Source: Candidatus Roseilinea sp.
GTDB taxonomy: Bacteria > Chloroflexota > Anaerolineae > J036 > Brachytrichaceae
Length of the DNA: 64,000 nucleotides
Assembly (NCBI GenBank): GCA_025998955.1
Contig: AP024676.1
Span: 4,462,001-4,526,000 of the forward strand
Reading direction: 5' to 3'
In this document: positions 45,031 to 53,476 of the stretch, piece after piece
How positions within the stretch are numbered: the first letter of the stretch is position 1
How the letters are laid out: each line of letters begins with the position of its first letter
The notes under the pieces: model-generated
Seen by the model: the letters and a program-made list of their open reading frames with translations, nothing else
What the model was told of the DNA's origin: nothing
Databases searched by the model: none
Made by a program: the position numbers and the translations under genes

Positions 45031-46422
45031 ATGAACGAGTCGAACAGACCTTACTCACGCGCCGTCGTCGTCGGCGCGAGCATGGGCGGGTTGCTGGCCG
45101 CCCGCGCCCTGGCCGATCATTTCGAACAGGTTACCATCGTCGAGCGCGACAGGCTGCCTGCCGCTGCGCAGCATCGCAAAGGGGTGCCGCAGAGCAAACA
45201 CACGCACGCCTTGTTGTCCAAAGGCCGCGATACGCTGGAGGCGCTGCTCCCTGGCTTGACCGATGATCTGATCCGCGGTGGCGCGACGACCGCTGGTCTG
45301 GATGAGGGTCAATTGGTCTATAACGGCTACCGCATGCCCAAAACCGGCAGTGAGATGCGCTCCGTTCTCGTCAGCCGCCCGATGCTCGAGGCCGCCGTAC
45401 GGGCGCGGGTGTTGGCGCTGCCGAACGTGCGCGTCATTGACAACGCCGATGCCCTGGGCTCGTTCGGCGATGCCGGCCATGGCGGTGTGAAAGGCCTGCA
45501 CGTGATGCGTCGCGCACCAGACAGCGCCGCCGAACGGCTCGACGCCGATCTGGTGGTGGACGCGGGCGGGCGCGGTTCGCGCGCACCGCAATGGCTGGAG
45601 CAGATGGGCTATCCGATCCCGCGCGTGGAGACCGTGCGCATTGACGGCGGTTACGCCTCGCGGCTGTATCGCTGGACGCCAGACATGCCGAAGTTCGTGA
45701 ACATCACGCCGGCGCGCGGGTGTGCCCGCATCGGCGCATTGTTCGCGCAGGAGGACAACACGTTCATCGTGACCCTGGCCGGCTACTTTGGCAATTGCGC
45801 GCCGACCGACAACGACGGCTTCCTCGACTTTGCAAAGTCGCTGGCCGCCCCCGACATTTTTGAGGTGCTCCGCCGAGCCGAGCCGCTGACCGATGCCGTG
45901 CCGGCCCGCTTCCCCGGCAGTGTGCGCCGCCGCTACGATCGGCTGGCGCGCTTGCCTGCAGGCTTCATCACGTTTGGCGACGCCATCTGCAGCTTCAATC
46001 CGGTCTACGGCCAGGGCATGACGGTGGCCGCGCTGGAAGCGATCGCGCTCGGCCAGTGCGTGCGTGAAGGCCTGGATGGCCTGCCGGCGCGTTTCTACAA
46101 ATGTGTCGCAAAGATCGTCGAGACGCCGTGGCGCACGGCCGTCAACAACGACTTGCGCCATCCGCGTACGCAAGGCAAGCGCACCCCGGTGAACCGCTTC
46201 CTCAACTGGTATATCGAGAAGCTCCACCGCGTCGCCAGCCACGACCCGCAACTCTTGATCGCGTTTCAGAAGGTGACGAACATGATCGCGCCGCCGCAGT
46301 CGTTGCTGACGCCCGGCGTTGTCTGGCGGGTGTTGAAGGGGAATGTGATGCGCCCCGACGATCGGAGCGAGGTTAGGCGATTCGGCGATGCGCTCGGTCA
46401 AGCCGGACGACCAAAACCGTGA
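45031..46422 (+). CDS. FAD-dependent oxidoreductase (monooxygenase / geranylgeranyl-reductase-like)
   Basis: A 463-residue flavoprotein: N-terminal dinucleotide fold AVVVGASMGGLLAARALADHF (~11-31), ERDRLP, then a second FAD motif GFITFGDAICSFNPVYGQGM (GD...P, ~310-330). The fold is that of p-hydroxybenzoate-hydroxylase-like enzymes and geranylgeranyl reductases. Substrate unknown. ATG 45031 directly follows AGGAGGTGATC, a full-length match to the 16S anti-Shine-Dalgarno, the strongest ribosome site in the window. The gene stands alone. Confidence 0.82.
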   Translation: MNESNRPYSRAVVVGASMGGLLAARALADHFEQVTIVERDRLPAAAQHRKGVPQSKHTHALLSKGRDTLEALLPGLTDDLIRGGATTAGLDEGQLVYNGYRMPKTGSEMRSVLVSRPMLEAAVRARVLALPNVRVIDNADALGSFGDAGHGGVKGLHVMRRAPDSAAERLDADLVVDAGGRGSRAPQWLEQMGYPIPRVETVRIDGGYASRLYRWTPDMPKFVNITPARGCARIGALFAQEDNTFIVTLAGYFGNCAPTDNDGFLDFAKSLAAPDIFEVLRRAEPLTDAVPARFPGSVRRRYDRLARLPAGFITFGDAICSFNPVYGQGMTVAALEAIALGQCVREGLDGLPARFYKCVAKIVETPWRTAVNNDLRHPRTQGKRTPVNRFLNWYIEKLHRVASHDPQLLIAFQKVTNMIAPPQSLLTPGVVWRVLKGNVMRPDDRSEVRRFGDALGQAGRPKP

Positions 46423-46530
46423 AGGCCCCATCAAGTCTGTCATCTACATCGCTAAGTGTGTCCTTGTGTCTGAAGGTTTTTCAACCGAGCAACATATTGG
46501 AACCGTAAGCGAAGTATCGAACTCGCGTCG

Positions 46531-47097
46531 TCATTTTGCTCGTGGATCGCAATTCTCTATCACTGCTTCCATCTTCTTTCTCAGGTTTTGCCAAACGTCA
46601 TCGTCCCAGGGCGAATCTCGCAAAGTATTGCAATAGAACGCCAAAGCCTCTTCCATTTCGTTGAGAAACTTCGTTGCATTGATGGTTTTGCGGTTATACA
46701 GTTTGCCGTCCCGCCGAATACGCCAGCCCTTGGTTGTCTCAGCTTGGTGCAAGATACCGCAACGCACGCCCTCATAAAAGTCGTCCGCTACCTTATCGAA
46801 GTCACCTAACGGCGATGTTTGATCTTTACACCGCTTGAAAAAAGAACAAAAAGCCTCTCGACTGCGTCCTCTTGTGTCACGCCAGCCGTTCCAGAATGAT
46901 TCCAGCGCTTCTATCATCAAACAACAGACTGCCATGATGCAGAAGCCATGTTTTCGGGGATTGCGTAACGGTGCTATGTAGCGCTCAGAAAAGCGCTCCT
47001 GAACAAAAGCGGCAATTCCTTCTCGGTCTTTGCGATCTTTCAACTCGAGATATCGTTTTATTGTCACCGAACTGGAGAGCTTAATATCTTCTGTCAC
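46531..47097 (-). CDS. Hypothetical protein with HEPN-like RxxxxH motif, A+T-rich gene
   Basis: 188 residues, helical, no signal. LMIEALESFWNGW and YEGVRCGILHQAETTKGWRI recall a widespread hypothetical family; R-C-G-I-L-H fits the R-x4-H motif of HEPN ribonucleases, which is suggestive only. Base composition is clearly lower in G+C than every neighbour, and codon choice (AAA, ATT, TTT) differs, so recent acquisition is likely. No antitoxin-like partner is adjacent; a truncated MITE copy lies 70 bp upstream. Confidence 0.65.
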   Translation of the reverse strand: MTEDIKLSSSVTIKRYLELKDRKDREGIAAFVQERFSERYIAPLRNPRKHGFCIMAVCCLMIEALESFWNGWRDTRGRSREAFCSFFKRCKDQTSPLGDFDKVADDFYEGVRCGILHQAETTKGWRIRRDGKLYNRKTINATKFLNEMEEALAFYCNTLRDSPWDDDVWQNLRKKMEAVIENCDPRAK

Positions 47098-47166
47098 GGT
47101 TCTTTGTCTCAGTTAGAGAGCCTATCCCTAGCTAACGGCATCCTACTGCTGCCGTGACTCTGTCGC

Positions 47167-47283
47167 GGGTGCATTTCAAAATGGGGGAACGCAGATTGGC
47201 CGGCGGTATTCGCCTCAGTCGCGCCGGGATAAATCTCAGCGCTGAGCATACGGGCAAGCCGCGCGCATCCCGTCCTTTTTCAG
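47167..47283. mobile_element. MITE-like element, truncated copy
   Basis: Begins with GGGTGCATTTCAAAATGGGG (47167 on) and follows the family sequence (GGCGGTATTCGCCTCAGTCGCG, GAGCATACGGGCAAGCCGCGCGCATCCCG) as far as TTTTTCAG, then diverges. The GCCCAGGCG palindrome and the second terminal repeat are missing. It lies between the A+T-rich gene and a Uma2 gene. Confidence 0.75.
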
Positions 47284-47296
47284 CATACGCTCATCG

Positions 47297-47977
47297 CTAA
47301 GCGCCATCGCCGGCCAACATTTGCCGCAGCGCTGCCACGTTGCGCTCGGCGTCGAAGATGGCGGCGACGGGGATCGTGAAGCCGGCGATCGTCGGGCTGA
47401 TGATGTCGCCTTCGCGCATCTTGGGGGCGGGGGCGTATTGCTCACCGCGCAGGAGATACTGCTCGACCGTGTGCGCCTCCGGATCAACGATCCAGTATTC
47501 GCTCACGCCGTTCGCGGCATAGTCTTCGAACTTGATGCCGCGATCTATCGGCTCGGTGGCCGGGGAGAGCACTTCGATCACTAGATCCGGTGGGGGAAAG
47601 CGCACCTGGTTGTCGGTGAAGTCGCGGGCGCGCTCGGCCTTCCAGAAGCAAATGTCCGGCTCGTAATCGTTGCGCGCCAGCGAGACCATGACCTTCTCGA
47701 ACCCCACGAAGCCCAGCCCGTGCAACTGGACGAACGTCTTGATCAGGGCGAGCAGGTTGGCGACGACGTCGCTGTGTTTGCGCTTGACCGGCATCTTCTC
47801 GATGATCTCTCCGTTGATGAACTCGACGCCCCGGCCTTCCCACGCTGCCAGATCGCGATGAAAGGCCACCCGGCGCGCCTGCTCATCACGCAGCCGCGCT
47901 TCCAGTTGCTTGAGCAGCGCCTCTAGCTTGGGCGACTGGGCAATACGCTCGGTCGCTTCTTGTAGAGAGATCGTCAT
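47297..47977 (-). CDS. Uma2 family protein (DUF820, restriction-endonuclease-like fold)
   Basis: A 226-residue protein with the Uma2 core: GVEFINGEIIEKMP, the PD-(D/E)xK-like YEPDICFW and PDLVIEVLSPATEPIDRG, KFEDYAANGVSEYWIVDPEAHTVEQY. The N-terminal ~45 residues are a charged coil. The family is hugely expanded in Cyanobacteria and Chloroflexota, with no confirmed role. The gene follows bchP by 9 bp and may share its transcript. A second Uma2 lies at 53477-54112. Confidence 0.87.
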   Translation of the reverse strand: MTISLQEATERIAQSPKLEALLKQLEARLRDEQARRVAFHRDLAAWEGRGVEFINGEIIEKMPVKRKHSDVVANLLALIKTFVQLHGLGFVGFEKVMVSLARNDYEPDICFWKAERARDFTDNQVRFPPPDLVIEVLSPATEPIDRGIKFEDYAANGVSEYWIVDPEAHTVEQYLLRGEQYAPAPKMREGDIISPTIAGFTIPVAAIFDAERNVAALRQMLAGDGA

Positions 47978-47986
47978 GATGATGCG

Positions 47987-49207
47987 CTATTTTGATGCGC
48001 TGGCCCTTTCTTTCAGCGACTGCGCCCACTCGTGCGCCGCCGTGCTCAGCCAGTGTTTGGTGATGCGCATCTGCACCGTCCACGGTGCCGGCTCGATGTG
48101 CTTGGTCAGGTAGCCGTCGAAGGTCAGGCGCTGCACGTCGGGGTCATCGCACATCTTGGCGAAGATCTCGCGCTGCAGGTCGCTGTTGTAGCTGATGCGT
48201 TGCAGGAAGGCGAGGAAGAGGTAGGTCGGGCGATACGCCTTCCACCACGGCTTGTCGTAGTCCTGTCGGAGGTTGGCGGCGGTCGGCGCGTCCAGATGTT
48301 TGACGATGGCGCGCGCGGCCATTTCGCCGCTCTTCATCGCCCAGTAGATACCTTCGCCGCTGGTCTGCTGCACCAGGCCGGCGGCGTCGCCCACCAGCGC
48401 GGCGCGGTCGTACGAGAGATGCTTGCGCGGGTGCATCGGCAGGTGATGCGCCTCGAACTTCACGCTCAGCCCTTCGCCTAATTGGTCGCGCAGCTTGTGC
48501 TTGAGGTTGGCCAGCAACTGGCGCGCCTCTTTCGTCTTGCCGGCGCCTGCGCCGATGCCGGCGGCCACGTGGTCATACTTGGGGAAGACCCAGGCATAGA
48601 GGTCGGGGGATACGTCGTCGCCCAGGTAGAGCGCCGCGCGTTTCTCCCAGTATTCCATCGCATGGGCCGGCAGCCGGATGCGCTCCTGATACGCGACGGC
48701 CATGGGCAGCCGCTCCAGCCCCAGCGACTTAGCGACGGTGGAATAGGCGCCGTCTGCGCCGATCACGGCGTCGGCCTCGATGACGTGCGTCTTGTTGCGT
48801 TTGTCCTCGTAGGTCGCCCGGATGCCGCGCGGCCCGAACTCGACGTGCTCGAGCTTGCCCTCGATCAGCTCGGCGCCCTTGTGCACGGCGCGGTCGCGGA
48901 TGTAGCGGTCGAACTTCTCACGGCGCACCATGGCAATGAAGTCCGTCTCCGGCGCCGGCTGGCTGCTGAGGACGGGGAACTCGCTGTAGTGTTTGGGCGA
49001 GCACACGACGGCAATTGTCACCTTGCGGTCAATCAGGTCATGCGGCAAATCCCAGTCGCTAAACGCGCGCGGTGGCACTGCGCCGCCGCATGGCTTGACG
49101 TAGTTCAGGTCGCGCTCGAGCAGAATCGTCTCGACGCCCAACTCACGCAGCGTGTTTGCGGCAGTGCTGCCGCCCACCGACGAACCGACCACCAGCACTC
49201 TCGGCAT
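47987..49207 (-). CDS. bchP: Geranylgeranyl reductase (bacteriochlorophyll biosynthesis)
   Basis: A 406-residue FAD-dependent reductase: MPRVLVVGSSVGGSTAANTL dinucleotide fold, ERDLNYVKPCGGAVPPRAF (the family KPCGG motif), DAVIGADGAYS, and the second FAD motif AALVGDAAGLVQQTSGEGIYWAMKSG. BchP reduces the geranylgeranyl tail of (bacterio)chlorophyll to phytyl. GGAGGTGA precedes the start. It lies next to bchG, the enzyme that attaches the tail, which supports a pigment role over an archaeal-lipid-type reductase. Confidence 0.87.
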   Translation of the reverse strand: MPRVLVVGSSVGGSTAANTLRELGVETILLERDLNYVKPCGGAVPPRAFSDWDLPHDLIDRKVTIAVVCSPKHYSEFPVLSSQPAPETDFIAMVRREKFDRYIRDRAVHKGAELIEGKLEHVEFGPRGIRATYEDKRNKTHVIEADAVIGADGAYSTVAKSLGLERLPMAVAYQERIRLPAHAMEYWEKRAALYLGDDVSPDLYAWVFPKYDHVAAGIGAGAGKTKEARQLLANLKHKLRDQLGEGLSVKFEAHHLPMHPRKHLSYDRAALVGDAAGLVQQTSGEGIYWAMKSGEMAARAIVKHLDAPTAANLRQDYDKPWWKAYRPTYLFLAFLQRISYNSDLQREIFAKMCDDPDVQRLTFDGYLTKHIEPAPWTVQMRITKHWLSTAAHEWAQSLKERASASK

Positions 49208-49275
49208 GTCTCACCTCCGTGTATCAAGGGTTACGTGTCACGTGGCACATATATTTTGCGGACAGATGACCGGAT

Positions 49276-49317
49276 ACGCAAGACGCAAAACGTAAGACGC
49301 AAGACGTAGAACGTGCA
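49276..49317. repeat. ACGCAAG-type heptamer array between bchG and bchP
   Basis: Six consecutive 7-bp units: ACGCAAG, ACGCAAA, ACGTAAG, ACGCAAG, ACGTAGA, ACGTGCA, in the 151-bp gap. Related arrays are at 56734-56796 and 62313-62353. Confidence 0.8.
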
Positions 49318-49358
49318 AAGTGAAACTTGCGAACGTGTGAACGTGCCAGCGCAGTTCA

Positions 49359-50306
49359 TCACCCCAGCCCGATCGCCGCGACGAGCATTGCCCAGGTGTA
49401 AGGCGGAATGCCGACGATGTTGTAGCGCACGGCCATCGGCTGCGTCGGCTCGCGCACCAACTGCGCCTGGATACGCAACTGCGCCAGCAGCAGCAGGAAG
49501 CATACCCCGGCGGCGATTGTGTTGCCCCACAGCACCTGTAGGCCGATGGCGACGAGCTGGGCGACGTTGATGATGACGACGCCGATCTTCGCGGCGGTAG
49601 ATTCGCCGTACATCGCCGGAATCGAACGGATGCCCATCTGCCGGTCGCCGGCCACGCTCTTGAAGTCGTTGATGATCATCGTGCCGGTCACGCCCAAGCC
49701 GTAGATCAGCGCCAGGATCATGCTCTGCGACGCGCCGGCGGATTGCAACTGCGGGTCGAACGTGAGATGGCCGGCGATCCAAGCGCACGTCTCGTAGGTC
49801 AGGCCGATGGCCAGGTTGCCCAGCCAGCCGTTCTTCTTCAGCCGGATCGGCTCGGCCGAGTAGGCCAGCGCGATCACGATGCCGACGACGGCGACCAGCG
49901 CCACGGGCGGGCCGAGAAACAGCGCAATGGCCATAGCGGCCACGCCCAAGATAAAGATGATTGCAAACACCTGTTGGCGGGTGGCCTTGCCCGACGGGAT
50001 CAGCCGCTCCGGCTGGTTGATGGCGTCCACGTCGCGGTCGCACCAGTCGTTCCACACCTGGGAGAACCCCACGAGCAACGGCCCGGCCATCAGCGTGCCG
50101 ATGGCGATCTTGCCGACGCTGAGGACGCTCTGCCAGATGTCGCCGCCGAGATCGAAGTAGATGCGGTGGCTGGCGATGCAGCCGACCACGAACGCCCACG
50201 CCGGTGCGAACCACGTGTAGGGTTCCATCAGCGTGAGCATGACTTTGAAGAAGGGCAACGGTTGACTTGCCGGCCGTCCGCCGGCGACTTGAAGATTGCT
50301 GTTCAT
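49359..50306 (-). CDS. bchG: Bacteriochlorophyll/chlorophyll synthase (UbiA prenyltransferase family)
   Basis: A 315-residue integral membrane protein with about eight or nine hydrophobic segments. The two Asp-rich prenyl-diphosphate motifs are present: NDWCDRDVDAINQPERLIPSG and the later NDFKSVAGDRQMGIRSIP, both in the ChlG/BchG form. It esterifies (bacterio)chlorophyllide with geranylgeranyl or phytyl diphosphate. Together with bchP this is the best evidence that the organism is a phototroph. The glycosyltransferase gene lies 14 bp upstream. Confidence 0.88.
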   Translation of the reverse strand: MNSNLQVAGGRPASQPLPFFKVMLTLMEPYTWFAPAWAFVVGCIASHRIYFDLGGDIWQSVLSVGKIAIGTLMAGPLLVGFSQVWNDWCDRDVDAINQPERLIPSGKATRQQVFAIIFILGVAAMAIALFLGPPVALVAVVGIVIALAYSAEPIRLKKNGWLGNLAIGLTYETCAWIAGHLTFDPQLQSAGASQSMILALIYGLGVTGTMIINDFKSVAGDRQMGIRSIPAMYGESTAAKIGVVIINVAQLVAIGLQVLWGNTIAAGVCFLLLLAQLRIQAQLVREPTQPMAVRYNIVGIPPYTWAMLVAAIGLG

Positions 50307-50320
50307 CCGGAAGCGTTAGT

Positions 50321-51493
50321 TTAACCGGAATAGCGGAAACGGTGCGCAGCCAGCGCTTCTGCGTAGATGGCTTCGATCCGCGCAACCATCCGCTCCAGTG
50401 TGAACTCGGCTTGTGCGCGACGCCGGGCCGCTTCGCCCATCGTCTGGCGCAGGGCATCGTCGCGCAGCGCCTGGGCGGCCTGCACGATTGCCGGTGGGTC
50501 GCGTGGTGGGATGACCAGGCCGGTGACGCCATGCTGATTGACCCAGCTCGTCGCCGTGCCGACCTCTGTGGAGATCACCGGCAGCCTACTGGCCATTGCC
50601 TCTACGATGGCCACGCCGAACGCTTCGGCGCGCGAGTTGGCCGGGACGACGTAGATGTCGGCGGCGTGATAGTAGTCGGGCAACGCCTCATCGTTCACCT
50701 CACCGGCGAAGATCACCCGATCGGCGACGCCGAGGCAGCGCGCCAGGGCTTGCCACTCTGCTTTCATCGGCCCGATGCCTACGATGACTGCGATGGCATT
50801 CGGCAGGTCTGGCATGGCGCGGATCAGATCGTCCAAGCCTTTGTAGTAGCGCAGCCGGCCAACGCTCAGCAGCACCAGCGGCTCTGCGGCAGCCATGCGG
50901 GCCGAGGTAAGGAACTGTCGGCGCAGTGTCGCGCGCCGGCGGTCTCTCTCGGCGTCTGTCAGGTCGAAGCGCGCGACGGGGATGCCTAACGGCGCGACGC
51001 GGCAGCGATCCAGATGATCGCGCAGCCAGGGCGAGGTGCGCGCATACGTCTCGCTGGTCGGGATGATCACATCGGCCTTGGCGATGACGCGGCGCAACAC
51101 GGGCGCATACAGGCGCAGCAGTGCCCTCTGCCGCACGATGTCGCTGTGCCAGGTGATTACGGTGCGCTTTGCCCGGCCGAACCACAAATTGCATGCTTCG
51201 CCGATGGGGTAGGGCGCGTGCAGGTGAGCGATGTCTGCGCCATCCGTGAGCCGCGCCACCTCGCGCGAGAAGAGCATGCTGATCGGCGTGGATTGCACGT
51301 TGAGGTGGCGCGGCGCCTTGGTCACGCGCACGCCGTTCAGCGTTTCCGTCGCGCCCCTCGCGTTCAGGCTCGTCACCAGCACGTCCACATGATGCCCGCG
51401 CCGGGCCTGTGCCTCGGCCAACTGGCGGATGTGGTTTTCGATCCCGCCCAGCACCGGGAAGTAATCTTTGTAGATGTGGACGATGCGCAACAT
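50321..51493 (-). CDS. Glycosyltransferase family 4
   Basis: A 390-residue GT-B protein: N-terminal domain (KDYFPVLGGIENHIRQLAEAQARRGHHVDV) and C-terminal GT4 domain (LLSVGRLRYYKGLDDLIRAM, VPANSRAEAFGVAIVEAMASRLPVISTEVG, with the E-x7-E motif). It probably adds a sugar to a lipid or polysaccharide in the cytoplasm. Four bases separate it from the next glycosyltransferase upstream; together with the dolichol-phosphate-mannose-synthase-like gene they form a glycan cluster transcribed towards bchG. Confidence 0.9.
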   Translation of the reverse strand: MLRIVHIYKDYFPVLGGIENHIRQLAEAQARRGHHVDVLVTSLNARGATETLNGVRVTKAPRHLNVQSTPISMLFSREVARLTDGADIAHLHAPYPIGEACNLWFGRAKRTVITWHSDIVRQRALLRLYAPVLRRVIAKADVIIPTSETYARTSPWLRDHLDRCRVAPLGIPVARFDLTDAERDRRRATLRRQFLTSARMAAAEPLVLLSVGRLRYYKGLDDLIRAMPDLPNAIAVIVGIGPMKAEWQALARCLGVADRVIFAGEVNDEALPDYYHAADIYVVPANSRAEAFGVAIVEAMASRLPVISTEVGTATSWVNQHGVTGLVIPPRDPPAIVQAAQALRDDALRQTMGEAARRRAQAEFTLERMVARIEAIYAEALAAHRFRYSG

Positions 51494-51497
51494 GGCG

Positions 51498-52691
51498 TCA
51501 AGTCGAACGTGCGTCTTCGAGCGCGCTGCGATAGACGTTCATCGTCAGATGGGCCGTCTCGCGCCAACTGAACCGCGCGGCTCGCTCAAGGCTGCGGGCG
51601 CGCAGTTCGGCGCGCAAGGTGTCGTCGTGCAACACGCGCAGGCATGCTTCTGCGATCGCGCGCGGTTGCGTTGGGTCGAACAGCATCGCGGCCTCGCCGG
51701 CGACCTCCGGCAGCGACGAGCAGTTTGAGCAGGCCACCGGCGCGCCGCAGGCCATTGCCTCCAGCACGGTCAAACCGAACCCCTCGTGCAGCGAAGGGTA
51801 GACGAACAGTTCGCAGGCCGAATACAGCGCCGCAGCCTGCGCGTCGCTCACGCTGCCGATGAAGCATACCCAGGGTGTGATGCCCAGCGTTTGCGCGCGC
51901 GCCTGCGCTTCCGGGTAGCGCGGGTCTTGGTGGCCGGCGATGATGAGGGGAATGGAAGATGGGGAATTGGAGATTGGAGATTGAAATGAATCTCCAATCT
52001 CCAATCTCCAATTACTAATCACTACTTGCCAAGCCTCGACCAATCGCTCCAAATTCTTATGCGGTTTGTTGCTCCCGAGATAGAGCGCGAAGCGCGACGG
52101 CAGGTCGAACTGAGCGCGGACGCGCGCGATGTGTGATTCGGCTTGGGGCTTGAAGGCCGGATCGGCGGCCAGTGGAATGACGGTCAAGCGCGGCGCAATC
52201 GTGGGGAAGAAGCGCGTCAATTCGTGCGCCGCCGACTGTGAGATGGTGACGATCCGGCATGAGGCGCCGATTGCGATGCGATGCAGTATGTGGATGCTGA
52301 GCCGGGCGCGCAGCGATGGCGCATATTTCGGGTACAGAAAGGGGATCGCGTCGAAGAGCGTGGTCACCGATGGCGGGCGCGTCGCACGCGGCCGGACGTA
52401 GTAGGGGAAGTGAACCACCGTTGCCGGCGTCACAGGCGCAATCGGCGCGCGCAGTATGTTGCGCAAGTCAAAGATCGCGCAGCGATATTCCTGCCACGTG
52501 ACACGTTCATTGTGCTGCATGCGCAAGGCAGCGAGGTTGTAGCGCGTGTTCGTAGCAGTCGGATCGTGCAGCACAGTCAGAGAATCACCGGCTTCGAGTG
52601 CTCCTGCCAGTCCTGATAGCAAGTTGAAAGCGTAGCGGCCGACGCCGGGGAAGTGATCTTGGATAACGCGGGCGTCGAAGACGACGTTCAT
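51498..52691 (-). CDS. Glycosyltransferase family 4/1 with an in-frame heptamer-array insertion
   Basis: A 397-residue GT-B protein: DARVIQDHFPGVGRYAFNLL, LYLGSNKPHKNLERLVEAW, FVYPSLHEGFGLTVLEAMACGAPVACS. Between EAWQ and PLIIAGHQDPRY sits a low-complexity stretch of about 24 residues (SNWRLEIGDSFQSPISNSP) encoded exactly by the ATTGGAG/CTCCAAT array at 51965-52013. Relatives normally pass straight from the helix to the strand here. The frame is kept, so the protein may still fold with an extra loop. Its start overlaps the GT2 stop (ATGA). Confidence 0.88.
   Translation of the reverse strand: MNVVFDARVIQDHFPGVGRYAFNLLSGLAGALEAGDSLTVLHDPTATNTRYNLAALRMQHNERVTWQEYRCAIFDLRNILRAPIAPVTPATVVHFPYYVRPRATRPPSVTTLFDAIPFLYPKYAPSLRARLSIHILHRIAIGASCRIVTISQSAAHELTRFFPTIAPRLTVIPLAADPAFKPQAESHIARVRAQFDLPSRFALYLGSNKPHKNLERLVEAWQVVISNWRLEIGDSFQSPISNSPSSIPLIIAGHQDPRYPEAQARAQTLGITPWVCFIGSVSDAQAAALYSACELFVYPSLHEGFGLTVLEAMACGAPVACSNCSSLPEVAGEAAMLFDPTQPRAIAEACLRVLHDDTLRAELRARSLERAARFSWRETAHLTMNVYRSALEDARST
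51965..52013. repeat. Inverted ATTGGAG heptamer array inside a coding sequence
   Basis: (ATTGGAG)2 at 51966-51979, a short spacer, then (CTCCAAT)3 at 51992-52012. The arms can pair over 18 bp (AATTGGAGATTGGAGATT with its complement). The array lies within the glycosyltransferase gene at 51498-52691. Confidence 0.85.
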
Positions 52692-53467
52692 GGCCGGTGC
52701 GGCGAACGTCGCGCCTCCGGCGATCCGATCAGCCGGTCGCGCAAGCGGCGATAGGACAACCGAGATACCGTGTAGGCTGCGCGCACGATCTCGGTGGAGG
52801 AGATCTTCGACTGGCCGCGCGTTCGGTCCTCGAAGATGATCGGCACCTCGACGATGCTGAAGCCGAAGCCTTGCACCAGGTTCAGCATTTCAATGAGGAA
52901 GGAGTAGCCGTTGGAGAAGACTGAATCAATCGGCACGGTCTGCAGCACTGCAGCGCGGTAGAGCCGAAAGCCGGCCGTGCAGTCATGCGGTTTCAGCCCA
53001 AGCGCAGCGCGCGCGATCAAATTGGCCGTCTTGCTCAGGAAGCGCCGATGAAAGGGATACAGCACGTCGCCGCCGGACACGTAGCGCGAGCCGATGACCA
53101 GGTCGGCGTGCTCGATGGCGCGCAGCATTATCGGGATATAACGTGGATGATGCGAGAAGTCGGCGTCCATCGTCAGCGCAGCATCGTAGCCGCGATCCAG
53201 CGCGAAGTGAAAGCCGGCCACGTAGGCCGTCCCCAAGCCGAGCTTGCCGGCGCGATGCATCACGTGGACGCGCGGTTCGCGCGCTGCCCAGTCGTCGGCA
53301 ATGCGGCCGGTGCCGTCCGGTGAGGCGTCGTCCACCACGCAAATGTCGAGCGGCAACGCCAGCAGCTCAGGGATGAGTAAGGCGATGTTTTCGGCTTCGT
53401 TGTAGGTGGGCAGGACGACGAGGACGCGCACTGGATGAGGGACGCGGCGACTGGCGTGGGTAGCCAA
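52688..53467 (-). CDS. Family 2 glycosyltransferase, polyprenol-phosphate mannosyltransferase (DPM1)-like
   Basis: A 259-residue GT-A protein without C-terminal membrane helices, as in short DPM1 enzymes: VVLPTYNEAENIALLIPELL, CVVDDASPDGTGRIAD, the DxD-type MDADFSHHP, and NGYSFLIEML...VEVPIIFEDRTRGQSK. It probably moves mannose or a related sugar to polyprenyl phosphate on the inner membrane face. It starts 9 bp after the Uma2 stop and overlaps the next glycosyltransferase. Confidence 0.9.
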   Translation of the reverse strand: MATHASRRVPHPVRVLVVLPTYNEAENIALLIPELLALPLDICVVDDASPDGTGRIADDWAAREPRVHVMHRAGKLGLGTAYVAGFHFALDRGYDAALTMDADFSHHPRYIPIMLRAIEHADLVIGSRYVSGGDVLYPFHRRFLSKTANLIARAALGLKPHDCTAGFRLYRAAVLQTVPIDSVFSNGYSFLIEMLNLVQGFGFSIVEVPIIFEDRTRGQSKISSTEIVRAAYTVSRLSYRRLRDRLIGSPEARRSPHRP

Positions 53468-53476
53468 GCTAGCCGG

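Noticed and set aside
45055-46443. Long minus-strand open frame (over 460 codons) opposite the flavoprotein gene
   Set aside because: Shadow of a G+C-rich gene; its translation is Arg/His/Ala-rich with no recognisable fold, while the plus strand has clear FAD motifs and a perfect ribosome site.
46531-47283. Genomic island or prophage remnant around the A+T-rich gene
   Set aside because: Only one compositionally odd gene and one truncated repeat; no integrase, phage or plasmid genes in the neighbourhood.
49231-50532. Minus-strand open frame of over 430 codons covering bchG in another frame
   Set aside because: Arg/His/Gly-rich translation with no motif; bchG motifs are read in the adjacent frame.
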